A stretch of 23,947 bases of DNA from an uncultured Clostridia bacterium. GTDB taxonomy: Bacteria > Bacillota > Clostridia > Oscillospirales > Acutalibacteraceae. A program made the translations under genes and the position numbers. A model generated the notes under the pieces. The model was not told the DNA's origin, did not search any database, and saw only the letters and a program-made list of their open reading frames with translations. The stretch covers positions 1-23,947 of the forward strand of contig CALYNN010000003.1 in NCBI GenBank assembly GCA_945221685.1, written 5' to 3'. Positions 8,423-16,296 of the stretch are shown here, piece after piece (position 1 is the first letter of the stretch; each line of letters opens with the position of its first letter).

Positions 8423-8938
8423 ATGAGCTTTTTGGATAAAATAAAGGAAATGGTCAGCGATAATGAGGATGAATTCGAGGATTTTTACGGCGATACAAAC
8501 GACGACACCTCCTTTGGTATTGACCCTCCTAAAGAGAGAAGCAGTCGCAGAGAAAGAGACAGGGATAGGGAAAGAGATAAAGCCTCTAAGGAGGAGCATT
8601 ATTCCGAGCGCCCCCGTATGAGACGGCACGAAAGCGAAAAGGTTGTAAATATTCACACAACCACACAGCTTCAGGTTGTTCTTGCAAAGCCGAGAAAATA
8701 TGAAGAGGCGGCGGCAATTGCCGATAATTTGGCTGAAAACCGTGCAGTTGTTATAAATCTTGAAAGCACCGACCACGATACAGCAAGACGACTGCTTGAC
8801 TTTTTAAGCGGTGCGGCTTATGCCAGCAACGGTCAGATAAAAAGAGTGTCAAACGGCACATATATGATTACCCCGTATAATGTTGATGTTATGGGTGATT
8901 TGCTTGATGAGCTTGAAAACAACGGAATGTTTATGTAA
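8423..8938 (+). CDS. sepF: SepF, cell division protein
   Basis: A 171-residue cytoplasmic division protein that binds the FtsZ C-terminal tail, polymerises into rings and tethers the Z-ring to the membrane. The N-terminal ~15 residues (MSFLDKIKEMVS) form the amphipathic membrane-targeting helix. A low-complexity linker follows with an Arg/Asp/Glu run (about 35-75). The conserved SepF domain spans ~75-171, with the LAKPRKYEEAAAIADNL segment, VINLES, the RRLLDFLSGAAYA helix and the YMITPYNVDV strand. The ribosome binding site is GGGAGAGAG ahead of ATG 8423. It lies between ylmE and divIVA as in other Firmicutes, but the usual ylmG and ylmH genes between sepF and divIVA are absent. Confidence 0.95.
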   Translation: MSFLDKIKEMVSDNEDEFEDFYGDTNDDTSFGIDPPKERSSRRERDRDRERDKASKEEHYSERPRMRRHESEKVVNIHTTTQLQVVLAKPRKYEEAAAIADNLAENRAVVINLESTDHDTARRLLDFLSGAAYASNGQIKRVSNGTYMITPYNVDVMGDLLDELENNGMFM

Positions 8939-8971
8939 AATCCCTTTAAGGAGAATAGGAGAATATATATT

Positions 8972-10252
8972 ATGATTACACCAAATCAAATTCGTGAAAA
9001 GAAGATTACAGTTGTTGAAGGTCCGGGATACGACCGTGAAGAGGTAAATGTTTTTCTTGCGGAAATAATAGAGTCCTACGAAGCCCTTATTGAAGAAAAC
9101 AAAGGACTTTATCGCAAGATGGATGTGCTTGCAAACAGAATTGAAGAATACAGAGCCGACGAGGATTCCATTAAAAACGCTCTTATTGACGCGCAGAAAA
9201 TGGCTACCCAGGTTACAAACGAGGCTAAAAAGAGCGCCAACGAAAAAATTGCCGAAAGCAATGCTTCGGCGCAGCAGATAGTTGCCGATGCCCGTGAAAA
9301 AGCCGACAGGGCAATAGCCGAGGCAAGAGATTATGTTAAGGAGCTTACGGCCGAGAAAACACAGGAGGCAGAGTTAATTGTTGCTTCTGCCGAAAAAAAG
9401 GCAAACGACGCCATTAACGGTGCAAAGGTGCTTGGCAATGCTGCTCTTGTTCAGGCTCAGCTTTTAAGCAGAGAAATCGTTACAAAGGCAAAGCAGGAGG
9501 CTGAATTTTATACCGAGCTTGTTGATAAAATTAAGGGCGAGGCAGAGGACTTTACAACAACGCTTACAACGCTTTACGGAGCACAGCTTGCAAAGCTTTC
9601 ATCTATTGAACAGCTCCCTGCCGATATTTCAAAGCAGCAGCAGGAAATTGACGCTATTGACGCAGAGCTTTCAAAGAAGCTTGCAACTATTGAAGAAATT
9701 GTAGGTGTTGCCGGCGAGGACAAAAAAGAGGAACAGCCTGAAGAAATTCAGCAGGCTGAGGAGTCTGTAACCGAAGAAGCCGTTGACCGAGAGAATGTGG
9801 CAGAGGAAGCAGACACCGAGCCGGAGGAGACAGAGGAAGCCGTCCAAGAGGCTGAACCGCAGGAGGAAGCTACATACGAGGAGCCTGCCAAAGACGATAG
9901 CTATGACGAGGTTGATGAAATAATAGAATCACTTGAAAACGGTCCCGATTATGATTTTGAAGAAATTGAGGAGCCGCAGGAACAGCCGCCTACAGAGGAG
10001 GAGGTAAGAAATGCCCTTGACGCATTTTCAGCTGATGAAATTACCCCTGTTGACGATAGTGCCGTTTCTTCTATTCCCGAGATAGAAGACGAGCCGGAAT
10101 TTGAAAGTGCAATGCCCTTTGAAAGCTTTTTCAATGTTGATAAAAACGCAGGAAATACAGATGAAGCTATTTCACTTGTTTCTCCCGATGAGGAAGATGA
10201 CGAGGATGATGATTCGGGAAAGTTTAAGGGATTTTTTAAAAAGAAAAAATAA
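8972..10252 (+). CDS. divIVA: DivIVA-family protein with long acidic tail
   Basis: A 426-residue DivIVA-domain protein that would bind negatively curved membrane at septa and poles and recruit partners. The N-terminal domain (about 1-50) carries the family pattern MITPNQIREKK...YDREEVNVFLAEI. A long Ala/Glu/Lys coiled coil runs to about residue 240. Residues ~245-410 are very acidic, Glu/Pro-rich and probably disordered. The protein ends in a basic patch, KFKGFFKKKK. B. subtilis DivIVA is ~164 residues, so the tail is a large extension, as seen in some clostridial and actinobacterial homologues. ATG 8972 follows AAGGAGAATAGGAG. ileS begins 21 nt downstream, the conserved divIVA-ileS order. 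Assignment to the family is firm; the specific function is inferred from family and position. Confidence 0.92.
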   Translation: MITPNQIREKKITVVEGPGYDREEVNVFLAEIIESYEALIEENKGLYRKMDVLANRIEEYRADEDSIKNALIDAQKMATQVTNEAKKSANEKIAESNASAQQIVADAREKADRAIAEARDYVKELTAEKTQEAELIVASAEKKANDAINGAKVLGNAALVQAQLLSREIVTKAKQEAEFYTELVDKIKGEAEDFTTTLTTLYGAQLAKLSSIEQLPADISKQQQEIDAIDAELSKKLATIEEIVGVAGEDKKEEQPEEIQQAEESVTEEAVDRENVAEEADTEPEETEEAVQEAEPQEEATYEEPAKDDSYDEVDEIIESLENGPDYDFEEIEEPQEQPPTEEEVRNALDAFSADEITPVDDSAVSSIPEIEDEPEFESAMPFESFFNVDKNAGNTDEAISLVSPDEEDDEDDDSGKFKGFFKKKK

Positions 10253-10273
10253 TCTGCAAGGAGTTAACTTATA

Positions 10274-11149
10274 ATGGATTACAATCAAACGCTTAATTTA
10301 CCAAAAACCGAATTTCCTATGAGGGCAGGACTTCCTACAAGAGAACCGGAGTTCCTTGCCCGCTGGGAAGCTAACGACCAATACAGGAAGCTTATGAAGC
10401 ACAACGAGGGCAAGCCGCTTTTCGTATTGCACGACGGCCCTCCCTATGCAAACGGAGATATTCATATCGGTCACGCATTAAATAAAACCCTTAAGGATTT
10501 TATTGTTAGGTATAAGAATATGACAGGCTTTCAGTCTCCCTTTGTTCCGGGTTGGGATACTCACGGACTTCCCACCGAGCTTGCCGCAAGAAAAAAGGCA
10601 GGCATCAGCGCCGAAAGCAATATTTCCGATTTAGAGCTTCGCAAAATCTGCCGTGACACTGCTTTGGGTTATATTGATTTGCAGAGAGAGTCCTTTAAGA
10701 GACTTGGAATAATTGCCGAATGGGATAACCCTTACATCACTCTGCAAAAGGAATTTGAGCAGGAGCAGATTAAGGTGTTTGCAACAATGGCTTCAAAGGG
10801 TTATATTTACAAGGGCTTAAAGCCTGTGTATTGGTGCGCCGATTGTAATACTGCTCTTGCAGAAGCGGAAATTGAGTATGCAGAGGATCCCTGCCACTCA
10901 ATCTATGTTAAATTTAATGTTACCGACGACAAGGGATTGCTTACCGCTATGGGTGCAGACCTTGCAAAAACATATTTTGTTATTTGGACAACAACTACTT
11001 GGACTCTTCCTGCCAATGTGGCAATCTGCGTAGGTCCAAACTACGAATACTCTCTCATTAAGGCAGATGGTGAATACTATGTTATGGCAACGGATTTGGC
11101 ACCTGCCGCCTTGGAGGAAAGAGGCGTTACCGAATACGAAACTCTCTGA
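10274..11149 (+). CDS. ileS: IleRS N-terminal part (catalytic half 1 and first half of editing domain)
   Basis: A 291-codon open part of ileS. It contains the class I ATP-binding HIGH motif (HIGH at 64-67, in GDIHIGHALNKT), the PGWDTHGLP element (~92-100), the first zinc-like CADC pair (188-191), and the Thr-rich editing motif WTTTTWTLPAN (238-248) of the CP1 domain. It stops at TGA 11147 just after EERGVTEYETL, where family members continue with a GxY.GxxL linker to the second editing motif. On its own it lacks KMSKS, the anticodon-binding domain and half of the editing pocket, so it should be inactive without the downstream part. Confidence 0.85.
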   Translation: MDYNQTLNLPKTEFPMRAGLPTREPEFLARWEANDQYRKLMKHNEGKPLFVLHDGPPYANGDIHIGHALNKTLKDFIVRYKNMTGFQSPFVPGWDTHGLPTELAARKKAGISAESNISDLELRKICRDTALGYIDLQRESFKRLGIIAEWDNPYITLQKEFEQEQIKVFATMASKGYIYKGLKPVYWCADCNTALAEAEIEYAEDPCHSIYVKFNVTDDKGLLTAMGADLAKTYFVIWTTTTWTLPANVAICVGPNYEYSLIKADGEYYVMATDLAPAALEERGVTEYETL

Positions 11150-11176
11150 ATTATCAGCTGCAGTGATCTTGATTAA
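11147..11176 (+). other. Lesion in ileS: two stops and probable compensating indels
   Basis: The 30 bases read TGA-ATTATCAGCTGCAGTGATCTTGAT-TAA in frame 0. Shifting frame locally gives AAT TAT CAG (11149-11157), which resembles the family's GxY-linker, while frame 0 gives AGT GAT CTT GAT (SDLD). This fits a 1-base loss near 11147, a 1-base gain near 11158-11161 and a base change making TAA. The segment is quasi-palindromic (ATCA-GCTGCAG-TGAT at 11153-11167, with CAGCTG and CTGCAG inside), a context prone to template-switch errors. The ancestral sequence is inferred, not seen. Confidence 0.6.
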
Positions 11177-13066
11177 ATGAAAAATCACAACCCATTTATT
11201 GACCGTACCTCGCTTGTTATTGTAGGTGACCATGTAACTCTTGAAAGCGGTACAGGCTGCGTTCATACGGCTCCCGGTCACGGTATTGAGGACTTTATTG
11301 TTTGCAAAAATTATCCTGAAATCCCGATTATCGTTCCTGTTGACGCCAAGGGAAGACTTACCGAGGAGGCAGGTCAGTTTGCAGGACTTACCACCGAGGA
11401 GGCAAACAAGCCAATAGCTATGCACCTTGAGGAAACCGGCGCACTGTTCGCTCTTAAGAAAATTGAGCACCAGTATCCTCACTGCTGGAGATGTCATAAG
11501 CCTGTTATCTTCCGTGCCACAAGTCAGTGGTTTTGCTCTGTTGACGATTTCAAGGCAGACGCAGTAAAAGCCGCAGAGGATGTTAAGTGGTTCCCTGAAT
11601 GGGGTAAGGACAGACTTCAGTCAATGGTTCAGGAAAGAGCCGATTGGTGCATCTCCCGTCAAAGAAAATGGGGTGTGCCTATTCCTGTTGTATATTGTCA
11701 GGAGTGCGGCAAGGAAATTATAGATAACGATGTAATGCAAAAGGTTTCCGATATATTCGGCAAGGAGGGCTCGGACGCTTGGTTTGCCCACGAGGCTGAA
11801 TATTTCCTGCCCGAAGGCTTCAAGTGTCCACACTGCGGCAGCACTAAGGGCTTTGACAAGGAAAAGGATATTATGGATGTTTGGTTTGACTCCGGCTCCT
11901 CCCACGCCGCAGTTTGCAAAAACAGACCTTATCTGAAGCGTCCTGCCGATGTTTATCTTGAGGGTGCCGACCAATACAGAGGCTGGTTCCAGTCATCACT
12001 CCTTACTGCAGTAGCAGGAGGCGAAAAGGCTCCGTACGAGCAGATTATTACTCACGGCTGGACTGTTGACGGTGAGGGCAGAAAGATGTCTAAATCCCTT
12101 GGAAACGGTATTGCTCCGCAGGAAATCATCAGTCAGTACGGTGCAGATATTTTAAGACTTTGGGTTGCCAGTGCAGATTACCACGCCGATATTCGTATCA
12201 GTAAGGAAATTCTCAAGCAGATTTCCGATAACTACCGTAAGCTTCGTAATACTGCAAGATACTGCCTCGGCAATCTTTATGACTTTAATCCCGACACGGA
12301 TATTGTTGATAACGACAAGCTTGAGGAACTTGATAAGTACGCTCTTATGAAGCTTGATGAGGTTATTAAAACTGCAAGAAAGGGCTACGAGGAATACGAT
12401 TACCACACAGCCGCTTATGCAATTCATAATTTCTGCGTTGTTGAAATGAGTAACTTCTACTTTGATGTGCTTAAGGACAGACTTTATACAACTGCTCCCC
12501 AAAGTGCTTCAAGAAGAGCGGCGCAGACTGTGCTTTATAAGGTGCTTGACGCTCTTACACTTTTGCTTACTCCTATTCTTGCATATACTGCCGATGAAAT
12601 TTGGCTCGCAATGCCTCACGACAGCAGCAGAAACGGTGAGTCTCCGCTGTTTAACGATATTCCTCAGGGCAATTTCATTGAAGCAGACGAAGAATTTATT
12701 GCCAAATGGGAAAGAATTCATTCGGTCAGAACCGATGTTCAAAAGGCTCTTGAGCTTGCCCGTAACGAAAAAATTATCGGCAAGCCGCTGGAGGCAAGGG
12801 TAACTCTTTATGCAGACGGCAAGCTTTACGATTTCTTAAAATCCGTTGAAGCGCAGCTTCCCGAAATTTTCATCACATCTTTTGTTACAGTTGAAAAAGG
12901 CGAGGGTGCCGTTAAGGGTGAGGTTGAAGGACTCAGCATTACGGTTGCAAAGGCAGACGGTGAAAAGTGCGAGCGTTGCTGGAAGTATTCTCATACTGTA
13001 GGCGAAAATGCAGAGCATCCGACTCTTTGCTCCTGCTGTGCAAAGGTTATGAAGGAAATTCTTTAA
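11177..13066 (+). CDS. ileS: IleRS C-terminal part (editing half 2, KMSKS, anticodon-binding, zinc finger)
   Basis: A 629-codon open part of ileS beginning at an ATG that directly abuts the TAA (TAAATG). It has the second editing motif, GTGCVHTAPGHGIEDF, whose Asp is the conserved editing residue. WRCHKPVIFR and the DWCISRQRKWGVPIP element follow, then the KMSKS loop (12083-12097), the helical anticodon-binding domain, and a C-terminal zinc finger with CERC...CSCC (from ~12967). No convincing ribosome binding site precedes ATG 11177, so independent translation would depend on re-initiation after the TAA. lspA follows 37 nt after the stop. Confidence 0.85.
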   Translation: MKNHNPFIDRTSLVIVGDHVTLESGTGCVHTAPGHGIEDFIVCKNYPEIPIIVPVDAKGRLTEEAGQFAGLTTEEANKPIAMHLEETGALFALKKIEHQYPHCWRCHKPVIFRATSQWFCSVDDFKADAVKAAEDVKWFPEWGKDRLQSMVQERADWCISRQRKWGVPIPVVYCQECGKEIIDNDVMQKVSDIFGKEGSDAWFAHEAEYFLPEGFKCPHCGSTKGFDKEKDIMDVWFDSGSSHAAVCKNRPYLKRPADVYLEGADQYRGWFQSSLLTAVAGGEKAPYEQIITHGWTVDGEGRKMSKSLGNGIAPQEIISQYGADILRLWVASADYHADIRISKEILKQISDNYRKLRNTARYCLGNLYDFNPDTDIVDNDKLEELDKYALMKLDEVIKTARKGYEEYDYHTAAYAIHNFCVVEMSNFYFDVLKDRLYTTAPQSASRRAAQTVLYKVLDALTLLLTPILAYTADEIWLAMPHDSSRNGESPLFNDIPQGNFIEADEEFIAKWERIHSVRTDVQKALELARNEKIIGKPLEARVTLYADGKLYDFLKSVEAQLPEIFITSFVTVEKGEGAVKGEVEGLSITVAKADGEKCERCWKYSHTVGENAEHPTLCSCCAKVMKEIL

Positions 13067-13103
13067 ACAATATTAATTCTAAAATGGTAAAGGAAGTGAT
13101 TTT

Positions 13104-13598
13104 GTGAGGCTGAAAAATAAAAACATTTGGTGCAGTGTAATGATTGCTTTAATAGTTGCCTTTGACCAAATTACAAAGGGTCTTGCAAAATCACACCTTA
13201 TGAATGGCGGTCCCGTTACGGTAATTAATGGCTTTCTTGAATTTCGCTATGAAGAAAATACAGGGGCGGCGTTTTCCTCCTTCAGCGGAGGCAGATGGTT
13301 TTTCGTTGCCCTTACCGTAGTGGTTACCGTTGGAATATGCGTTTATATGCTTAAGGGCAGGGCACAAAAGGATTTGTGGCTTTATTGGACCTTAGGCGTT
13401 ATGGTGGCAGGTGCGGTAGGTAATCTTATTGACCGCATTGCCTATGGATATGTAGTTGATTTTATAAATCCTCTTTTTGTTAATTTTGCAGTGTTTAATA
13501 TTGCCGACTGCGCCGTTACTCTTGCAACAATCAGTCTGATAGCCTATCTTGTGCTTGATATGTTTAAAAAGGAGCATAAAAATGAGTCGGCAGATTAG
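13104..13598 (+). CDS. lspA: LspA, lipoprotein signal peptidase II
   Basis: A 164-residue four-helix membrane aspartyl protease that cleaves prolipoprotein signal peptides after lipidation of the Cys. Hydrophobic segments are at about 12-28, 65-84, 92-112 and 130-153. Family motifs are FDQITKG near the N-terminus, EENTGAAFS (51-58), GNLIDR (106-111), VVDF and FNIADCAVT. The two catalytic aspartates are expected to be D119 and D135. The start is GTG 13104 after AAAGGAAG. The 3' end overlaps the next gene by 17 nt. Placement after ileS and before an rluD-type gene is the standard Firmicutes order. Confidence 0.97.
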   Translation: MRLKNKNIWCSVMIALIVAFDQITKGLAKSHLMNGGPVTVINGFLEFRYEENTGAAFSSFSGGRWFFVALTVVVTVGICVYMLKGRAQKDLWLYWTLGVMVAGAVGNLIDRIAYGYVVDFINPLFVNFAVFNIADCAVTLATISLIAYLVLDMFKKEHKNESAD

Positions 13599-14499
13599 TA
13601 TTACCGTTTTGCAGGAGCAGGCAGGATTAAGAATAGACAGGCTTATAGCCGACTCTCTTTCCGATTTTACACGAAGTGGCATATCCAAGCTTATTGAGGG
13701 CGGCAATGTTTCGGTTAACGGAAAGACGGTGTCAAAAAATTATAAGTGCAGGGCGCAGGATAATATAACTGTTAATGTTCCCGACGCGGTCGCTCTTGAG
13801 GCTCAGCCTGAAAATATTCCTCTTGATATTGTGTATGAGGACAACGATTTGTTGGTAGTAAATAAACCAAAGGGTATGGTTGTTCACCCTGCCGCAGGCA
13901 ATTACAGTTCAACCCTTGTTAATGCTCTTTTGTATCATTGCAAGGATAGCTTAAGCGGCATAAACGGAGTTATACGGCCGGGTATTGTTCACCGAATAGA
14001 TAAGGATACCTCGGGACTTTTAATAGTAGCAAAAAACGACGCGGCGCATATTGCTCTTGCTCAGCAGATAAAGGAGCACTCCTTTCACAGAGCGTACAGA
14101 GCTGTGGTTTACGGAAATATTAAGGAGGACAGCGGCACCGTTCATCAGCCTATCGGCAGAAGCCCTAAGGACAGAAAGAAGATGGCGGTAACAGATAAGA
14201 ACTCCAAGGACGCCGTTACGCATTATCAGGTGCTTCAGCGCTTCGGTGATTTTACATATATCCGCTGTGTTCTTGAAACAGGCAGAACCCACCAAATACG
14301 AGTTCATATGGCTTATATAGGTCATCCTCTTGCAGGCGACGCCGTTTACGGACCTAAAAAGGTTATAACAAATCTAAACGGTCAGTGCCTTCACGCAGGG
14401 GAAATAGGCTTTGTTCACCCTAAAACAAATGAGTATATGGAGTTTAATTCTCCACTGCCAGATTATTTTACCGCTTTTCTAAAGAGGATTGAAAAATAA
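13582..14499 (+). CDS. RluA/RluD-family pseudouridine synthase
   Basis: A 305-residue enzyme that isomerises uridine to pseudouridine in rRNA or tRNA. An N-terminal S4 RNA-binding domain (about 14-75) precedes the catalytic domain. The catalytic Asp is D140 in the motif HRIDKDTSGLL, and GRTHQIRVHMAYIGHPLAGDAVYG is the conserved C-terminal signature. The start chosen is ATG 13582, preceded by AAAAAGGAGC. A longer in-frame ATG at 13549 lies inside lspA, lacks a site, and would add residues outside the family. It overlaps lspA by 17 nt. By position it corresponds to B. subtilis ylyB. Which uridines it modifies cannot be told from sequence. Confidence 0.95.
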   Translation: MSRQISITVLQEQAGLRIDRLIADSLSDFTRSGISKLIEGGNVSVNGKTVSKNYKCRAQDNITVNVPDAVALEAQPENIPLDIVYEDNDLLVVNKPKGMVVHPAAGNYSSTLVNALLYHCKDSLSGINGVIRPGIVHRIDKDTSGLLIVAKNDAAHIALAQQIKEHSFHRAYRAVVYGNIKEDSGTVHQPIGRSPKDRKKMAVTDKNSKDAVTHYQVLQRFGDFTYIRCVLETGRTHQIRVHMAYIGHPLAGDAVYGPKKVITNLNGQCLHAGEIGFVHPKTNEYMEFNSPLPDYFTAFLKRIEK

Positions 14500-14534
14500 T
14501 CAGCATAATTTCAAAAATATATTAGGAGTAGAAT

Positions 14535-15407
14535 ATGGAAAAAACCTTTGAAAATTGGCTTGTTGTTTCGGATATAGACGGCACCCTTAACAACAAATTC
14601 CGCAAGCTTCCCAAAAGAAATTACGATATGATTAAAAAGTTTACCGAATGCGGAGGTAATTTTACTCTCGCTTCCGGAAGACTTCAGTCAAGCCTTGAAA
14701 GGAATTACAACAGAATTACTCCTAATCAGCCTGCCGTTATTTTAAACGGAGCCGGTATTTATGACTATGATAAAAGACAAATGCTGTGGCAGCAGACTAT
14801 CGGCGAAAAGGGCAGGGAATTCGTAAGATTTATTGCCGACGAATACGACGATTTATTTAAAAGCGTTGATATAGGCGTTTATTTTGCAGATTATGTTTAT
14901 ATTGTTAAAAGCGGTCTTTTTGCAAAGGGCACAATGTATTTTGATAAGGCAAAGCACGAATATGTTAAATCTATTGACGAGGTTCCCAGCGACGGCTGGA
15001 TGAAGGTTATATTTTGGTCTAATCCCTTTGTTATCAGCAAGCTTGAAAGCCTTGTAAAAAGGATTGAAAATCCCGATGCAAACTTTATGGCTTCCTCGCC
15101 ATTTTCCTTTGAAATGCTTCAAAAGGATACCCATAAGGGCGTTGGTATTATGAAGCTTGCCGATATGCTTGGAATTGAAAAAAGCCATGTTGCCGCTATC
15201 GGTGATTACTACAACGATTGGGACATGCTTAAAACCGTCGGCCTTCCTGCCTGTGCAGGTCAGGCTCCCAAGGCAATACATAACATTTGCAAATTTGAAG
15301 CCTGCCACTGCAATAAAGGATGTGTTGCCGATTTGCTTGAATACATAATGTCCGGCAGGGCAGACGAGGCTATTGCAAAAGAATTATTAACTAAGCAAGG
15401 AGAATAA
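14535..15407 (+). CDS. HAD-superfamily (Cof-type, IIB) phosphatase
   Basis: A 290-residue haloacid-dehalogenase-type hydrolase of the Cof/IIB group, which mostly dephosphorylates sugar phosphates and cofactors in the cytoplasm. Motif I is DIDGTL (nucleophile D13, acid/base D15). Motif II lies near TLASGR. The IIB cap spans about 85-195. Motif III is the Lys in THKGVGIMKLADMLG, and motif IV is GDYYNDWDML. Near the C-terminus a cysteine-rich stretch (CKFEACHCNKGC) replaces the usual segment before the last helix; its meaning is unknown. AGGAG before ATG 14535 is a clear site. nfo follows 4 nt after the stop, so the two are co-translated. The substrate is not predictable. Confidence 0.9.
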   Translation: MEKTFENWLVVSDIDGTLNNKFRKLPKRNYDMIKKFTECGGNFTLASGRLQSSLERNYNRITPNQPAVILNGAGIYDYDKRQMLWQQTIGEKGREFVRFIADEYDDLFKSVDIGVYFADYVYIVKSGLFAKGTMYFDKAKHEYVKSIDEVPSDGWMKVIFWSNPFVISKLESLVKRIENPDANFMASSPFSFEMLQKDTHKGVGIMKLADMLGIEKSHVAAIGDYYNDWDMLKTVGLPACAGQAPKAIHNICKFEACHCNKGCVADLLEYIMSGRADEAIAKELLTKQGE

Positions 15408-15411
15408 CCGT

Positions 15412-16242
15412 ATGTTTATTATCGGAGCGCATTTAAGCGCGTCTAAAGGATATACTGCGATGCTTAAGCAGGCACAGGAGATAGGCGCAAACACCTTTCA
15501 ATTCTTCACAAGAAATCCAAGAGGCGGAAGCGCTAAGGATATTGACGAGGATGATGTTAAAGTCTTTCTTTCGTTAATGAAATCCGAGGGCTTTCCCGTA
15601 ATTCTTGCCCATGCGCCTTATACTCTTAATTGCTGCAGTGCAAAGCCCGAAACAAGAGAATTTGCGATTAATACCTTTGCAGACGATTTGCAGAGGATGG
15701 AATATACCCCTAACCAGCTTTATAATTTCCATCCCGGCTCTCATACAGGTCAGGGTGAGGATGTTGGTATTGAGTTGATTGCCGATGCACTTAACAAGGT
15801 GCTTTTCCCAGAAATGACTACAACGGTTTTGCTTGAAACAATGGCGGGAAAAGGCTCTGAGGTAGGAAAAACCTTTGAGGAGCTTCGCGCAATTATAGAT
15901 AAAACCGAGCTTTCGGATACGCTGGGCGTGTGTCTTGATACCTGCCATATCAACGACGGCGGCTATGATGTTGTGAATAATCTTGATGGTGTTATTGAAG
16001 AATTCGACAGGGTTATAGGTCTTGACCGTCTTAAAGCGGTGCACCTAAACGATTCAAAAAATCCCTTGGGTGCCCATAAAGACAGGCACGAAAAAATCGG
16101 TAAGGGATATATAGGCAGTGAGGCAATAGAAAGAATAATTAACCATCCTGCCCTTCGTAATTTGCCCTTCTTCCTTGAAACGCCAAATGAAATCGACGGC
16201 TACGCAGAAGAAATTGCTTTTCTTAAAAGCCTTTACAAATAA
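15412..16242 (+). CDS. nfo: Endonuclease IV (deoxyribonuclease IV)
   Basis: A 276-residue AP endonuclease that incises 5' of abasic sites and removes 3' blocking groups in base excision repair. It is a TIM barrel with three zinc ions. Expected zinc ligands are visible in order: LAHAPYTLN, YNFHPGSHTGQG, VLLETMAGKG, CLDTCHINDGG, VHLNDSK, GAHKDRHEKIG and FFLETPNE. The N-terminus GAHLSASKGY is the family signature. ATG 15412 follows AAGGAGAATAACC. It is the last gene of the + run and is followed by a strong terminator. It adds a second DNA-repair function to the mutSL-containing run. Confidence 0.97.
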   Translation: MFIIGAHLSASKGYTAMLKQAQEIGANTFQFFTRNPRGGSAKDIDEDDVKVFLSLMKSEGFPVILAHAPYTLNCCSAKPETREFAINTFADDLQRMEYTPNQLYNFHPGSHTGQGEDVGIELIADALNKVLFPEMTTTVLLETMAGKGSEVGKTFEELRAIIDKTELSDTLGVCLDTCHINDGGYDVVNNLDGVIEEFDRVIGLDRLKAVHLNDSKNPLGAHKDRHEKIGKGYIGSEAIERIINHPALRNLPFFLETPNEIDGYAEEIAFLKSLYK

Positions 16243-16247
16243 TAAAA

Positions 16248-16290
16248 AACAGGGTTTGAACAAAAAGTTCAAGCCCTGTTTTTTTGTTAT
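16248..16290. terminator. Bidirectional intrinsic terminator between nfo and the GH3 gene
   Basis: Arms AACAGGGTTTGAAC (16248-16261) and GTTCAAGCCCTGTT (16267-16280) pair over 14 bp with one G-U and an AAAAA loop. A T-run follows on + (16279-16285) and the AAAAAA on the left gives a T-run on -. It ends both nfo and the convergent GH3 gene, whose stop is at 16297. Confidence 0.93.
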
Positions 16291-16296
16291 ACTTTG

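Larger units (their letters stand above)
10274..13066 (+). pseudogene. ileS: Isoleucine--tRNA ligase gene interrupted by two in-frame stops
   Basis: Read in one frame from ATG 10274 to the stop at 13064-13066, this is a full-length (~930-codon) class Ia IleRS, broken by TGA at 11147-11149 and TAA at 11174-11176. The frame is the same before and after. Only about ten codons between residues 291 and 302 look scrambled; everything else is well conserved. IleRS charges tRNA-Ile and edits Val-tRNA-Ile, and is normally essential. Either the cell has another ileS elsewhere, the lesion is a sequencing or assembly error, or the halves are made separately. No T-box leader precedes it: the gap to divIVA is only 21 nt, with AAGGAG before the ATG. 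The two open parts are given separately. Confidence 0.85.

Noticed and set aside
9519..9704. Small open frames inside divIVA
   Set aside because: They arise from the repetitive Ala/Glu codons of the DivIVA coiled coil in another frame.
10253..10273. T-box riboswitch upstream of ileS
   Set aside because: Only 21 nt separate divIVA and ileS, far too short for a T-box leader.
11147..11149. TGA in ileS as selenocysteine or a reassigned codon
   Set aside because: A TAA follows 27 bases later in the same frame, no family member needs a residue there, and other genes in the window end in TGA (for example at 805-807).
13549..13581. Upstream start for the pseudouridine synthase gene
   Set aside because: The extra 11 residues lie inside lspA and have no ribosome binding site. 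ATG 13582 has AAAAAGGAGC upstream and gives the family-length N-terminus.
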